Below, in pieces: positions 12,833-24,574 of a DNA stretch of 64,000 nt. This DNA is from Zingiber officinale (Eukaryota > Streptophyta > Magnoliopsida > Zingiberales > Zingiberaceae), in assembly GCF_018446385.1 (NCBI RefSeq), contig NC_055996.1, forward strand, positions 53,304,365 to 53,368,364. The letters run 5' to 3'. Positions within the stretch are counted from its first letter, which is position 1. Every line of letters begins with the position of its first letter. Below the pieces are notes generated by a model. That model was not told where the DNA came from. It searched no databases and was given only the letters and a program-made list of their open reading frames with translations. The translations under genes and the position numbers were made by a program.

Positions 12833-13200
12833 CAATCGATCCATAGATCGATTGGGATGTCGGATCGATCCCGTGATCGATCCAGCTTGTTACTGGCACG
12901 GAAAAACCCTCTGGATAGGTCGGCAGACCGATCCATATGCTCCCTCATCTCTGTATGCAGCTGGATCGGTCTACCGACCGATCCAGGAGTACCCTGATCG
13001 GTCGGCTTGACCAATCCAGTAGCTCACTGATCGGTCGGCTGACCGATCAGTGAGCGTTGGTGCTCTCTGTTCGCACAATGGATCGGTCGGCTGACCGATC
13101 CATAACAGAGGCCAACTCTCTGTTCGCGCATGGATCGGTCAGCTGACCGATCCAGCGGCACAACCCACACTCTGATCGGTCTGTAGACCGATCAGAGTTC
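12833..13200. repeat. Array of about nine GATCGGTC-type palindromes in the gypsy A LTR
   Basis: Nine imperfect inverted repeats of 20-28 bases lie within about 370 bases. Arms such as GGATCGGTC and GACCGATCC flank 2-6 base centres. Outer bases vary between copies but vary in matched pairs: CTGGATCGG with CCGATCCAG, CTGATCGG with CCGATCAG, and CTCTGATCGG with CCGATCAGAG. Centres include GGCT, AGCT, TGTA and CTAC. At least one copy (near 12995) has lost arm pairing. Confidence 0.85.
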
Positions 13201-14814
13201 TGATTTCAGCCTGAAACTCTGATTTCAGCACTTTGGCGTGCCAAAATCTCACATATGAGTTATACACTACATGAGAAACATTCTAATAACATAAAACTAG
13301 TATTCTAAACTTAACATGACACATAGTTCACTGATTCATAGCATAACACAACTAAACGTGCATGAAAGTAAAACACTAAAGAGTTCTACGGTTTAAACTT
13401 GCTAAGTCCCCTAAGAATCTTTTATTCCAGTTCCTGCCACACACATCATCTCTGCATTGGCCTCCATCTTCCTCTGCTAGTCTATTTTCCTTTTACCTGT
13501 ATCTGCAGTATAAGGAAAATAGTATCTGTAAGCTAAAAAGCTTAGTAAGAAACCATCTACCTCACTAAAACATGCATACAATGCAAATATGATTTTAAAT
13601 CATGCTGTTTGAAAGGATATGCTAAGTATACTGAATAAACTAAACATGGCATGGCATATAAGCATACAATCATGGCATATCTAAAGCTGAACATGATATC
13701 AATCACATGGTATCAATGAAGAACTAAGCTGATACTAAAAACTGAGCTACTGCTAGGACTGTACTGAATTCACGAACTAATTTGTGAAAGGTTGAAAACC
13801 ATATATATATAGTAAGTGAAAATACTAAACATGCTGCTGATGGGCCCTGGCAACTGTACTTGCTGTGCGTGCATCCCTAACTAGACCCGGGTTTGCAAGT
13901 CCCGAATTTAGTAGGGTTAACTAGGTTATCTAAACCTAGGGACGACTGTGGGAGTCCAACCCAATGGATACAGTGCCACTGAAAATAAAATACTGAATAT
14001 AGCTAACTGTTTTAACTTGCTGTTTCTAGGTTATCTGAACCTAGAGCTAGGTTGTCTGAACCTAGAGGCGACTGTGGGAGCCCACCCATTGGACCGTGGT
14101 CCCATATAAGCTAAAATAAACTGATTTACTGATTTAAATGCTTCTAATGCATTTAACTGAGCTATTAAAATGCCTAATTTGCATTTTAACTTAACTAGCT
14201 ATTTTATCGAACACCTAGTGTGCCCCAACTCTCCCCTCTATTAGGGAGACCACTTCTAGGCACTCGACAACGTCTAGGAACCCCCACTGAAGAGGGAATA
14301 CGTGTCTGGCCCATCTAGAAGTACTCACTAAATCCCTAAATCTGCGAGGAGGGTCAAATTCACCCTATGCGTCGATAAAAACTGCATATAGCTAAACTAG
14401 TGCGTATAAAACCAAACGGAACTACTTATACTGCAGGTGAGGGGCTTCTTACCTTGTGTGCTAGATTTCTTACAAATCTAATCGCTAGAAATTCCGGTGG
14501 AGACGACTTCTCGACGATTCGCTCGCGTCCGCGTGCTCTACTCGCGGAGGGGAACGTCCTTGTGTCCGAGATGTCTCCGGAAGGCACTCCTATGGCCCTA
14601 GGGATGAAACCCTAGGCTTGCTTGGGTGTTGGCGCCGAGAGAGGGAGGAGAGGGAGAGGTGGCGTCGGTGAGGTTAGGGTGAAGGAGGTTTTTGCCGAAC
14701 CAAACTAAAAATAACCCAAACTAACTTAAGTTTTTAATTTATATTAAGTGGGTAACTAGGCCCAACTCAAATATAAATATAAATGTTTCCCTTCTCTTTC
14801 AGCACGGCCCTGCT

Positions 14815-14890
14815 GGGTTCACCGGTTACTAAGGCTAACTAAAGGTTTAGCGGACCCGAGAGGTCCCGGGTTCGATTCCCGCTTAAGTCA
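14815..14890 (+). other. tRNA-like module, antisense in the gypsy A LTR
   Basis: The plus strand reads a B-box-like GGTTCGATTCC at 14869-14879, within a self-complementary GGGTTCGATTCCC arm. A possible A-box-like stretch CTAAGGCTAACTAAAGG lies upstream. It is antisense to the LTR and about 130-200 bases from its start. It is not a functional tRNA: I cannot fold a complete cloverleaf. Confidence 0.5.
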
Positions 14891-15011
14891 TTTTACTTTT
14901 CTAATAATTTTTGCTACTTCCGCTACTCGGAAAATTCCGAAAAAATATCTATAATTCCAGAAAAATCATAAAATATTTCTAAAAATAATTTGAGAATTTA
15001 CGGGCGTTACA

Positions 15012-15144
15012 GCTTTAGTAGTGGATAAAGCAACATAGTGTTGCTTTCTACTTGACCAACTTACTAAGCACTGACTTAGAAATTGACAACTTCCGCTTGT
15101 GCTTTTTCTATCTAGTTTACACCCGACATAGTCTGAGTCAGAAT
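15012..15144 (-). pseudogene. Copia B RNase H fragment
   Basis: The minus-strand frame reads SDSDYVGCKLDRKSTSGSCQ and WSSRKQHYVALSTTKA, typical of copia RNase H. It is cut on one side by gypsy A (15011) and on the other by the solo LTR (15145). Confidence 0.88.
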
Positions 15145-16294
15145 TGTAACACCCCACCCTCCTTGCTACTGGACTGTAAGGACGGGGCGCTACTGAACTA
15201 CTAACTTTACTTAACTATCCTTGTTCACATGTTGATAATAATTCATAAAACTCTCAGAGAACTCAAAACATACAATTAACTAGCAACGGAAGACTAAATG
15301 ACTCGTCTAATACATTCTTAATAAATGACAATCTTAATAAATTCTTATGCTAGGTCCCAAGGCTTCTATAGTCCAGGCATCACACATCCATCCGCACCTT
15401 CTTGTCGCCTTCGTTTGCTATAACTTTTCCTTTCCTTTATCTGCAGTAAGAGGAAATGCAACTATAAGCAAAATTACTTAGTAAGCGCTATCTAACTCAC
15501 AAAACCCGAATATGCATGTAAACATACTGAAATCTAAGAACTGAAAACTCTAAGAAAACTACTACACATGCTCATCTAATAACAAAAGAATAATGCATAA
15601 TGGAATGCTAAACATGTAAAGCTAATCAGAATAACATGCTAGCAGAAGGGAAACTAAAACTTGCTGAATTCTAAACACTTTCTAAAACTTTTTTCACTTG
15701 CTTAAAAACTTATTTTACTTGTTCAAAAGCTTATACTTATAATACTTCAAAATAATAATCAACTTTCTTCTTGGGCCCAGGCTTAGTACCATCTTATGCG
15801 CGTTCCCTAATAGGTTGGGGTAGCGAGCCACCAATCCTAAAAGAGCAGACCTCGGTCTACCAAGGCCAAGACCTCGGAATTGGACACCTGGATTTTTTTA
15901 ACGACAACCTCGGAAGTCAGGTACTAGCCTCTTCAAAGTAAAATATCTTATTATCTTAATTACTTCTTCTTTAAATGCCTTGGCATTTTAACAAGCACCT
16001 TGTATGTCAAAATCCCTAAAGTCTTGACTTTGGGATCTACTTAAGGCCTTGGCCTTTTTCTTTCTTTTATTTATCTTTCTTATACTTGTTAATACCTCTA
16101 ATAAAAGAAGACTTCTTTAAAAACTGAAATGTTTAAACAAATTCTAACTTTGAAATGCATAAACAAAAATCTGCATACTATGCTAATCAAAATTTTGCAT
16201 ACTATACTAATCAAGATTCTGTATTCTATGTTACACTATTTCTGCATACTATGCAAACATAAATTCTGCACTATAATACTTAACCAAACTGCAC

Positions 16295-17010
16295 TATAAT
16301 CTTTTTCTTTAAAAACTGCACTATAAGTTCCACCAAAAATCTACACTACAAGTTCCACCAAAAATCCGCACTATAAATTCCACCAAAAATTTGCACTACA
16401 AGTTCCACCAAAAATCTGCACTATAAACTTTAAAGAAATCTGCACCATAAGCTCTTAAGAAATCTGCACTACAAGCTCTAAAGAAATCTTCATTTTAAGC
16501 TTTAAGAAATCTGCACTACAAGCTTAATTAAAATCTGCATTATAAGCTTACATAAAAATCTGCACTTATAAGCTTAATTAAAATCTGCACTATAGGCTTA
16601 ATTAAAATCTGCACTATAAGCTTAAATAAAAATATGCACTATAAGCTTAATTAAAATCTGCACTATAGGCTTAATTAAAATCTGCAGTATAAGCCTAAAT
16701 AAAAATCTGCACTATGAGTTTAATTAAAATCTGCACTATAGGCTTAATTAAAATCTGCACCATAAGCTTAATTAAAATCTGCTCTATAAGCTTAATTAAA
16801 ATCTGTATTATAAGCTTACATAAAAATATGCATATGAGCTTAATTAAAATCTGTACTATAAGCTTAATTAAAATCTGCACTATAAGCTTAAGTAAAAATC
16901 TGCACCTATAAACTTAATTAAAATCTGCACTATAGGCTTAATTAAAATCTGCACCTATAAGCTTAATTAAAATCTACACTATAAGCTTAATTAAAAACTG
17001 CACTATAAGC
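16295..17010. repeat. Minisatellite of about 24-bp units in the solo LTR
   Basis: Roughly thirty imperfect units of the type ATCTGCACTATAAGCTTAAT plus TAAA, with CTACAAGTTCCACCAAAA variants at the left end. The array creates repetitive open frames on both strands that are not genes. Confidence 0.9.
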
Positions 17011-17234
17011 ACTCCTCATGCTTCGAATTCAAGAAGAACAAAGGTCCGAAACTACTCCTACTGCAGGTGAGAAGCACTTACCTTGCTTCTTGGACTCACA
17101 ACTGAACAAAAAGGGCTTCTAGGACCTTGGCCGGCCGCCGGAGATGATGCCCTAACTCCCTTTTGTTTTCTGCCCGAGCTCCGCCATTGTACGCAGAAGA
17201 GAAGGAGAGAATGGTTTAAGTCACGAGAAAACAG

Positions 17235-17565
17235 AGCATCAACTTATCCCTTTTTATAACTTAATATTTCTGTTAACTCCTTAAATAAATTTTTCTAACT
17301 TTTCTAAACAGACAAATCCAACATCAACTTATCCTTTTTATAATCCAATATTCTGTTAACTATCTTAAATAAATTCGCTACCTTTTCTAAACAGACAAAT
17401 CCAACATCAACTTATGCCTTTTATAATCCAATATTCTGTTAACTATCTTAAATAAATTCGCTACCTTTTCTAAACAGACAAATCCAACATCAACTTATCC
17501 CTTTTATAATCCAATATTCTGTTAACTCCTTAAATAAATTTTTCTAACTTTTCTAAATAGATTTG
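17235..17565. repeat. Tandem repeat of about 83 bp in the solo LTR
   Basis: Four copies, each containing CAACTTATCCCTTTTATAAT and TTCTGTTAACT, and ending in TTTTCTAAACAGACAAATCC or a close variant. Confidence 0.85.
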
Positions 17566-17567
17566 TC

Positions 17568-17640
17568 CGTTTGCACACCTGGTCAACCGGGATTTAATCG
17601 AGTCAAAGGTCGTGGGTTCAATTCTCGGCTTGGACATTTT
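17568..17640 (+). other. tRNA-like module in the solo LTR
   Basis: On the plus strand, antisense to the LTR, an A-box-like TGGTCAACCGG (17580-17590) is followed 24 bases later by a B-box-like GGTTCAATTC (17615-17624). The ends GTCC and GGAC could pair as an acceptor stem. It lies in the same relative place as the modules in gypsy D and gypsy A. Confidence 0.55.
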
Positions 17641-17806
17641 TTGTCGAAACTTCTTTCATTTAGTAAAAATACCAAACGACCTCCAAAAATTACATAAAAT
17701 TACTCTAAAAATTTATAAAAATCTCTAGAATATTTCTAACGTATTTCTAAATATTTTTAACCACTATTAGGACTCGTAATGAGGAATTTTGGGTCGTTAC
17801 AAGAAT

Positions 17807-20400
17807 AGCCAACTAGGTTAAAAGTACTAGTCCTAAGATATCAAAGTCCTACATTTAGGGTTCCCTTAATGTATCTAAGTATTCTTTTAACATTTGTTAA
17901 GTGTGATTCTTTTGTACAAGATTGGTACCTTAAACACATACCTACTGCAAATAGAATATCAAGTCGACTTGTAGTTAGGTATAGTAGACTCCCTATTGCA
18001 CTTCGATAATATTTTAAGTCTACTAGTTTTCCTTATTAGAATCAATTTTATCATTAGTTGTCATTAGGGTATTTATATATTTAGAATTCTCCATGTCAAA
18101 CTTTTTAATTAATTCCTTAGCATATTTTATTTAAAATATATATATTCCTTCTTTGGGTTGTTTAATTTGTAAGCCTAAGAAAAAGTTAAGTTCTCCTACT
18201 AAGCTCATTTCAAATTCATTTTCCATTAATTTAGTAAAGTTTTTTAAAAACTTAGTGTTAGTTAAGCTAAAAATTATGTCATCTACGTAAATTTGGGCTA
18301 TAAAGATGTCTTTTTCTAAAGTTTTTACAAATAAAGTCGATCTATTTGACCTTGTTTAAACCCCTTAGATATTAGATAAGTTGATAGACGTTCATACCAA
18401 GCCCTAGGTGCTTGTTTTAGTCCATATAGGATTTTATTTAACCTAAAGACATGGTTTGGGTGGTCCAAATCCTCAAATCCTGGAGTTGACTTACATGCAC
18501 TTCTTCCTTGATGAACTCATTTAAGAATATAGATTTTACATTCATTTGGTATAGTTTGAATCCTTTATGTGCTGCATAGGCTAGCAGCATCCTTATGGAT
18601 TCAAGTTTGGCTACAAGTGCATAGGTTTCATCATAGTCTAACCCTTCTACTTGGCTGAACCCTTTTGCTACTAGTCTAGCTTTATTTCTTACTATTTCAC
18701 CCTTATCATCCAATTTATTTCTAAATACTCATTTATTGTCAACTATGGTTTTACTTATGGGTTTAGATACAAGTTCCCAAACTTGGTTTCTTTCAAATTG
18801 GGCTAACTCCACTTGCATTGCTAAGATCTAGTCTGGGTCAGGAAAGGCCTCTTCTATAGTCTTGGGTTTAATTTTAGAAATAAGGGATATCTGCCTCAGG
18901 TTTCTATAGAATGATCTAGTTTAAGCTCCTAGGGTTGGGTCACCCAAAATTTGGTCAGATGGATGATTGAAACTTATTCTTGAAGGTCTTATGTTAGGAT
19001 CAACAACTGGTTCTTGTGTTTTTCTAGGTTTAATTTGAATTTCTTCATCATCTTTTATGTTTCTTGTATTAATATTTTCTGTATTTTGATTGATATTTTT
19101 ATTTGTTGGATTAGGTAAGTTATTTTCTTCATAAAAAATCACATTAGTTGTTTCTTCAACTTTTAGGATATCTTTGTTATAGATTTTATAAGCCCTACTG
19201 GTTGTGGAGTACCCTAAAAAGATTCCTATTATTGATTTTGATATAAATTTTTCTAAGTAGTCCTTAGTGTTTAGAATGTGGACTTTACATCCATATACCT
19301 TTAAATAATTTAAGTTAGGGATTTTATTATAATATCTTTCATATAGAGTTTTATTTTGAAATTTATTAATTGGTATTCTATTTTGAGCATAACATGTCGT
19401 GTTTATTACTTCGGCCCAGAAATGATTATTTAGGTTGTATTCGTTTAACATGGTTCTAGCGGCTTCTTGTAGTATTCTATTTTTTCGTTCTTTTTTTTTC
19501 GGGGGAGGGGGGTTTAGGATATGAAAATTCGTGATTGTAGCCATTTGATTGGCAAAATTCATCAAACCTATGATTGTCAAATTCTCCTCTATGGTCACTT
19601 CTAATTTTTTTAATTTTAGTATCTTTTTGATTTTCTATTAACTTGCAAAAAGATTCAAAGATTTAGTAAGTTTCATCTTTTATTTTCAAAATTTTACCCA
19701 AGTAAATCTTAAATAATAATCAATTATAACTAAGTAATATTGGTTTTTGCTTTGTGACTTGGCTCCATGTGAATCAAATAGGTTTAAATGTAAGAGCTCA
19801 ACTATTGAATTAGTTCTATTTAGGTTGGTTAACTTGTGGGTTGACTTGGTATGTTTAGCCTGTTGACAAACATTACAGATTATATTTTCTAAATTTTTTA
19901 ACTTGGGTAAACCTTTAACTAAGTCATTTTGACTCATTTTTTAAATGAGTCTGATATGAGTGTGACCTAGTCTTCTGTGCCACAACTTAGTCTCCTATTG
20001 TTGTGTTAGGAGACACTTTAGTGAGGAGGTTGATAGGTCAATTGTATAGATGTTCTATTTCCTAATTTCCTTAAGTGTAATTTCAAAGTTTTTAACATTT
20101 TTAATTAAACATTCAGAGTTTGAAAATGTGACTAAGTATCCAGAGTCACATAATTGACTAATGCTAAGCATGTTGAAATTCAATTGATCAACCAATAAAA
20201 CTTTTCGAATATAAAGATCGGAACTCAGTTTGATATTACCTGTTTCAATTACTTTAAGTGTTCCGTCATTGCCGAATGCAACTGTTAAATTTTATCTTGG
20301 TGAACTTCAATCGGTCTCTAGTCATGTGTCTGGAGCATCCACTATCCAACATCCATTGGTCCAAATCGTTATGTTCCTACACATAAAGTATTGATTTGGA
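17807..20400 (-). pseudogene. Copia B pol: protease, integrase, reverse transcriptase
   Basis: Reading right to left: protease WMLDSGCSRHMTRDRLK (about 20350-20300), the GAG-pre-integrase zinc region with CNVCQQAKH (about 19900), the integrase core start (LLHLNLFDSHG, IDYYLRFTWV) and its C-terminal half (YAQNRIPI, VYGCKVHILN), then HPSDQILGDP (about 18960) leading into RT. The RT motif [20 protein letters not shown] lies at about 18690-18630, and YVDDII near 18280 keeps both catalytic aspartates. Stops and frameshifts divide it into several frames. The 17807-18240 part encodes the RT C-terminal region in fragments. It is homologous to copia F at 38891-45155. Confidence 0.88.
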
Positions 20401-20559
20401 TCCAATTTTAAAGGATTGTAAGATAGATTGGATTGAGTTCTACCCTTATTTTCCATCTCACAAAATCTAGATTTTCAAATATGTTATTCGTATGGGTGAC
20501 TATGAGATGGTTGATTGAATTTTAAGTTTAATTTAATTGCTTAGGACTTATTAAGTTAA

Positions 20560-21262
20560 TTAGAATTATTAAGTTAAGTTATGAATTGATTAGATTTAAT
20601 AAATTTATTTGATTTGAATAAGATTTATTAATTTATTTGACTAAGATTTATTAATTGATTTATTTATTAATTGATTAATTAAGATTTATTCTAAATTTAT
20701 TAACTAAGATTTATTAATTGATTAATTAAGATTTATTAATAGATCTATTAAGTAATTAAGATTATAATTAAGATTTATTAATTGATTAATTAAGATTTAT
20801 TAATTGATCTATTAAGTAATTAAGATGATAATTAAAATGTATTAATTTATTAATTAAGATTTATTAATTGATATATTAAGTAATTAAGATGATAATTAAG
20901 ATTTATTAATTTATTAATTAAGATTTAGTAATTGATCTATTAAGTAATTAAGATGATAATTAAGATTTATTAATTTATTAATTGATCTATTAAGTAATTA
21001 AGATGATAATTAAGATTTATTAATTTATTAATTAAGATTTATTAATTTATTAATTAAACTTTATTAAACTATTAATTAAAATTTATTAATTGATCTATTA
21101 AGTAATTAAGATGATAATTAAGATTTATTAATTTATTAATTAAGATTTATTAATTGATCTATTAAGTAATTAAGATGATAATTAAGATTTATTAATTGAT
21201 CTATTAAGTAATTAAGATGATAATTAAGATTTATTAATTTATTAATTAAGATTTATTCTAAA
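20560..21262. repeat. AT-rich tandem repeat inside copia B
   Basis: Over ten units of about 45-65 bases are built from AAGATTTATTAATT, TGATCTATTAAGTAATTAAG and ATGATAATT. They lie between the gag C-terminal region and protease. No coding frame is visible. This is an expanded minisatellite or low-complexity tract. Confidence 0.9.
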
Positions 21263-21269
21263 TTTTACC

Positions 21270-22786
21270 TAAGTCCATCTCACCCTTTTCTAAATTATCA
21301 ATCAAGGAAGCTTATAGATTTTTGTGAGATGGTTAATTTTATCTTAATTTAGATTATCGTCTAAGGATTGATTTACATTTGAGTTAGACTCAAGTTTTAC
21401 AATCAGTCAATTAAATATTCATTTCAATGATTGACTTTCAGGTTGTAGCGAGGTACTAGGCCTTCTTGGGTATGAGATCATCCTCCACTTTTAGATAAAG
21501 TCTTTCAAAGAAATTGGATATTTAATTTCCTTACTGTAACTCCTAGGTCTAATTAGTCAAGTGTAAATCAAGCCTAGGTCCTTATCTAGCATAGTCTAAG
21601 CATGTATAATAAAAGCAGTAAAGTAAGTATCAAACAGATTTATTTATTGATAAAGATGGTCTTTCTAGTGGCTCCCCCTAGATCATAGTCTCGATAGGGT
21701 CTATTAAGGTAATGGATTTGATCCTTGGGACCCAATATTGACCAAGTTCAACTTGATTAACCAAGTTTGACTTGGGGACCCATGCTTGGACTAATTTTCT
21801 ATTTGTTCTATTTACAAGTGATAAATAAGATTTGTATTTTAATTTAGCCTTAAATCCAAGTTCGAATTGGTTGTAAACAACTCTTTATTTTCCAAGAATC
21901 AAATCAAGATTCTTGGAATCCAAAGTGAATCGTTCTAACGTGCCATTAAGTTCTTTAACTTGAGTTTTCAATTTGGAATTTTCTTCCTCAAGTTGTTGGA
22001 CTTGAGTTGAACTTCCATTTTGAACTGGATCAGTCAAAGGACTTAGTTTAGTCTCCTCTTTAAGGATTGTTACCTCCTTTTAGAGTGACTTGACTTGGAG
22101 GTTGAATTTGGATAATTTACGCATGAGATAATTAACTAAATTATGTAATTTATTTAATTGAGAGGTTCTTACAGTGGGGATAAACCTTTCGGAAATGGAT
22201 ACGGATCCGTGGCTTCTATCAGATTCTGTTTCTGACTCATTCTTGGTATCATATTCGTTGACTTGTTCCCGGGTCGTAAGCGCGAGGAAGCTCGTCTGTT
22301 CGAGCTCTTCGTCAGAGTCTTCTGAAGAAGACTCATCCCATGTCGCCTGCAGTGCTTTCTTCTTTCTTTGCTTCTTTGTTTCCTTTTAGTTGGGACAGTT
22401 AGCTTTGATGTGTCCCTTCTTGTTGCAGCCGTAACAGGTTACTTTGGATTTCACTTTTGGACCTGATTGCACCGTCTTCGACTGAATCACTTTCTTGATG
22501 TCTTTCTTAGTGAGCCCTTTCTTTTTTTTTTGTAGAGCTTTCGTATAAGGTTTACGAGTTTGATTGCTATCTCATCGTCGTCGTCTTCTGAGTTCGGTTC
22601 TTCTTCGGACTCGGGTTCAGTTCTGTGCTTTGCTTTTGATTCCTGCGTTCTGCTCGTTCCTGTAATCAAAGTTATACCTTTCTTGACCGGAGTAGTATTA
22701 GTTTGTTCATGAAGCTTAAATTCAGAAAATAATTCGCCTAATTTGATTAATAACAAATCCTTAGACACTTTGTAAGCATCTACCAT
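21270..22786 (-). pseudogene. Copia B gag, C-terminal part
   Basis: The minus strand begins MVDAYKVSKDLLLIKLGEL at the gypsy D junction and continues into an acidic region. A CCHC knuckle follows (22436-22393, C-x2-C-x4-H-x4-C with CYGCNKKGH), then an acidic DESSSEDSEEELEQT block near 22340-22290. A coiled-coil-like QLEEENSKLKTQVKEL segment lies near 21950-22000. Further left the frame decays. The long acidic extension after the knuckle is a recognised feature of SIRE-like copia gag. The part before the knuckle is displaced to 36823-37359 by gypsy D. Confidence 0.82.
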
Positions 22787-22944
22787 TGTAACGACCCAAT
22801 TTTTCCTATTTCGAGTTCTAAATGTCCTTAAAAATATTTGGAAATGCTTTTAAAATATTCTAGAGATTTTTAGGAATTTTTAGAGTATTTTTATGTAATT
22901 TTTGGAGGTCGTTTGATATTTTTACTAAACGAAAGAAGGTTTGA

Positions 22945-23195
22945 CAAAAAATATCCGAGCCGAGATTCGAACCATGGACCTCGGACCTGAACCAAGCCTT
23001 AACCAAATTCAGCCAGCCAACTGTTCCACGACCTTTTTGTTAACATATAGAGAACAAAATTTATATAAGTAGTAGAAGTTAATAACAGGAAATAATAGAA
23101 AGAAAAGGGTTGCAGCCGAGATTTGAACCCACGTGCCAAGCTTTAAGCAGAACGCAGCCAACCAAGTGTCCACGCAGCCGTTGCTGAATAAGGAA
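22945..23195 (-). other. Two tandem antisense tRNA-like modules in the gypsy D 5' LTR
   Basis: On the minus strand, module 1 has an A-box-like TGGCTGAATTTGG-type segment and a perfect B-box-like GGTTCGAATCT (22963-22973). Module 2 has TTGGCTGCGTTCTGC and a B-box-like GGTTCAAATCT (23119-23129). Both end in a CTCGGCT arm. The same pair occurs in the 3' LTR, with B boxes at 33324-33334 and 33480-33490. Confidence 0.6.
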
Positions 23196-24574
23196 AGAGC
23201 GACAAATATTTAAGGTATAGTAAGTAATAAAAAAACCCTAAGTATAAGGATTTAATCCTTTTCCTGCGCCCGACGCGAACCCTAAACCTAATTCCCTCCC
23301 CTTCTCCCTCGCGACAGCAGTCTTCTCTCTCGGGCGAAAAGGGGCGACGGCGCTAGGGTTCCTCTTCGACGGCCGATGAGGACTTATTTTTGGGAGTCGT
23401 TCACAGATTCATGGTCTCCTCGTCAAGGAGAACACGCGGATAGGAAGGGATCGCCGAGATCTTCACCTTCTCCGAACCCTAGAACCCATTCCGTCGGTTG
23501 TAAGTGCAAGAACAAGTGTTAGTACAACTCACCTGTGGTAGGAGTTGCTCCGAATTTAGGGTTTTCTGTTTCCTTGCTTTCGGATTTTGCTGTGCCGAGT
23601 GGAATTATATGCTAGGGCTTTTCTTTCTATGCTATGTTTATCTAGCCGAATTGCTAAGGTTGGTTTGAGTTGTACAGAGTGCTTGCTAGGACCTGTTGAT
23701 TTCGGTACATACTATAGGTTGTTTCTTTGTGTTCGGATTTCTTCCTATGGTTTCCGGATCATGCTTTACAGAATAGGGTAGCTAGGGATTTAGCCTTCTT
23801 GTTTTGTTTCGGATTAAGCTGTGTAGAAAAGAGAATTTGCCTGCTTATGTTCTGTTATAGCATGCTTAAAGGGATTTATTCGCTTGCTGCTTGTGTTCTA
23901 TTATAGCATGCATGTCCTGAATTTAGTCTTGTACATGTGCAGATTGATATTTCATTTATATCATTGAAACAAGCGTTATAAAGGTTTTAATTTTAGCAAG
24001 TATTAGTTTTGTTTGTACTATTTGCTGGATATGAATAAGCATGTTTTTAGCAAGTACAGAACTTAGTTTGAGTTCCTTTCATTACCGTTTAGTATTTTCC
24101 TGATGAAGCATAATTAAAGAGATTAGTTAGTTTCTATGTAATCCTGTTATAGCATGATTAAAGAGTTTAGCTAGTTGCTATGTATTTCTGTTGTAACAGG
24201 TTTAGAGCTTAAAGAAATATGTTTGGACGAGTCATGACTCTAGTTTGGATACTTTGTTCTTGTAAAGTTCCAATGCCTACATAATCTAAAAGCAAAATTT
24301 CCATAAATTGACACCTGTATAGTTAAGGTATCTTGCACATACTTGGCTGTAGAAAGGAATGGAATACTATGCTTACACATAGCATCTATGCAAACACCAT
24401 ACTAGATCTTCTTGGTAGTATTTTCAGGGTGCATTCTTGCAAATCAAAGTGTATAAACAGCCTCATTAATTAGTGTGCAGTTTTGTTGGTTTTGCTTTGC
24501 TACCTCCATGAACACGAACAGCCCTCCTTGAGCTCACTGCTTGGACCTTCCTGTGCTAACTCAATAAGGTTGAT

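Larger units (their letters stand above)
1..15011 (-). mobile_element. Gypsy A: Ty3/gypsy (chromovirus-like) retrotransposon, split by copia C
   Basis: A minus-strand Ty3/gypsy element enters from the left edge. Its 3' part and 3' LTR lie outside the window. Reading right to left, the order is LTR (15011 to 12612), primer-binding site, gag with a zinc knuckle, protease, then reverse transcriptase running off base 1. Copia C interrupts the protease at 1154-10987, and ATGAT is duplicated at both junctions. The right end is in the RNase H of copia B, after the codons for ALSTTKA. The expected 5-bp target duplication would start GCTTT at 15012-15016, and its partner is outside the window. Gag and protease closely resemble gypsy D, which suggests the same broad clade. 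Confidence 0.9.
12612..15011 (-). repeat. Gypsy A 5' LTR (about 2.4 kb)
   Basis: On the minus strand it begins TGTAACGCCCG at 15011 and ends GTTACT at about 12612, next to the primer-binding site. The expected terminal CA appears mutated to CT. The same TGTAACG...GTTAC ends occur in gypsy D and the solo LTR at 15145. It contains an array of palindromes (12833-13200) and a tRNA-like module (14815-14890). No host gene is visible in it. Confidence 0.85.
15145..17801 (-). mobile_element. Solo gypsy LTR (2,657 bp) in copia B RNase H
   Basis: The segment begins TGTAACACCCC and ends GTCGTTACA on the plus strand. It is flanked by a perfect AGAAT duplication (15140-15144 and 17802-17806). On the minus strand it starts TGTAACGACCCAAAATTCC, like the gypsy D LTR, so its orientation is minus. 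No internal region is present; this is the usual product of LTR-LTR recombination. It carries two tandem-repeat tracts and an antisense tRNA-like module at 17568-17640. Confidence 0.93.

Noticed and set aside
14400-14615. 71-codon plus-strand frame
   Set aside because: It lies inside the gypsy A LTR, antisense to it, with no resemblance to any family.
16695-16911. Repetitive ILIKLI / LIKICTIS frames
   Set aside because: They arise from the 24-base minisatellite.
16295-17010. Possible CRISPR-like array
   Set aside because: The units are contiguous and degenerate with no unique spacers, in a plant LTR.
22945-23195. Genuine tRNA genes
   Set aside because: B boxes are good, but no complete cloverleaf could be drawn and the copies lie in every LTR at the same place. 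Kept as tRNA-like modules only.
23587-23781. 64-71 codon frames repeated at 23587 and 33926
   Set aside because: They occur in both gypsy D LTRs and are simply LTR sequence.
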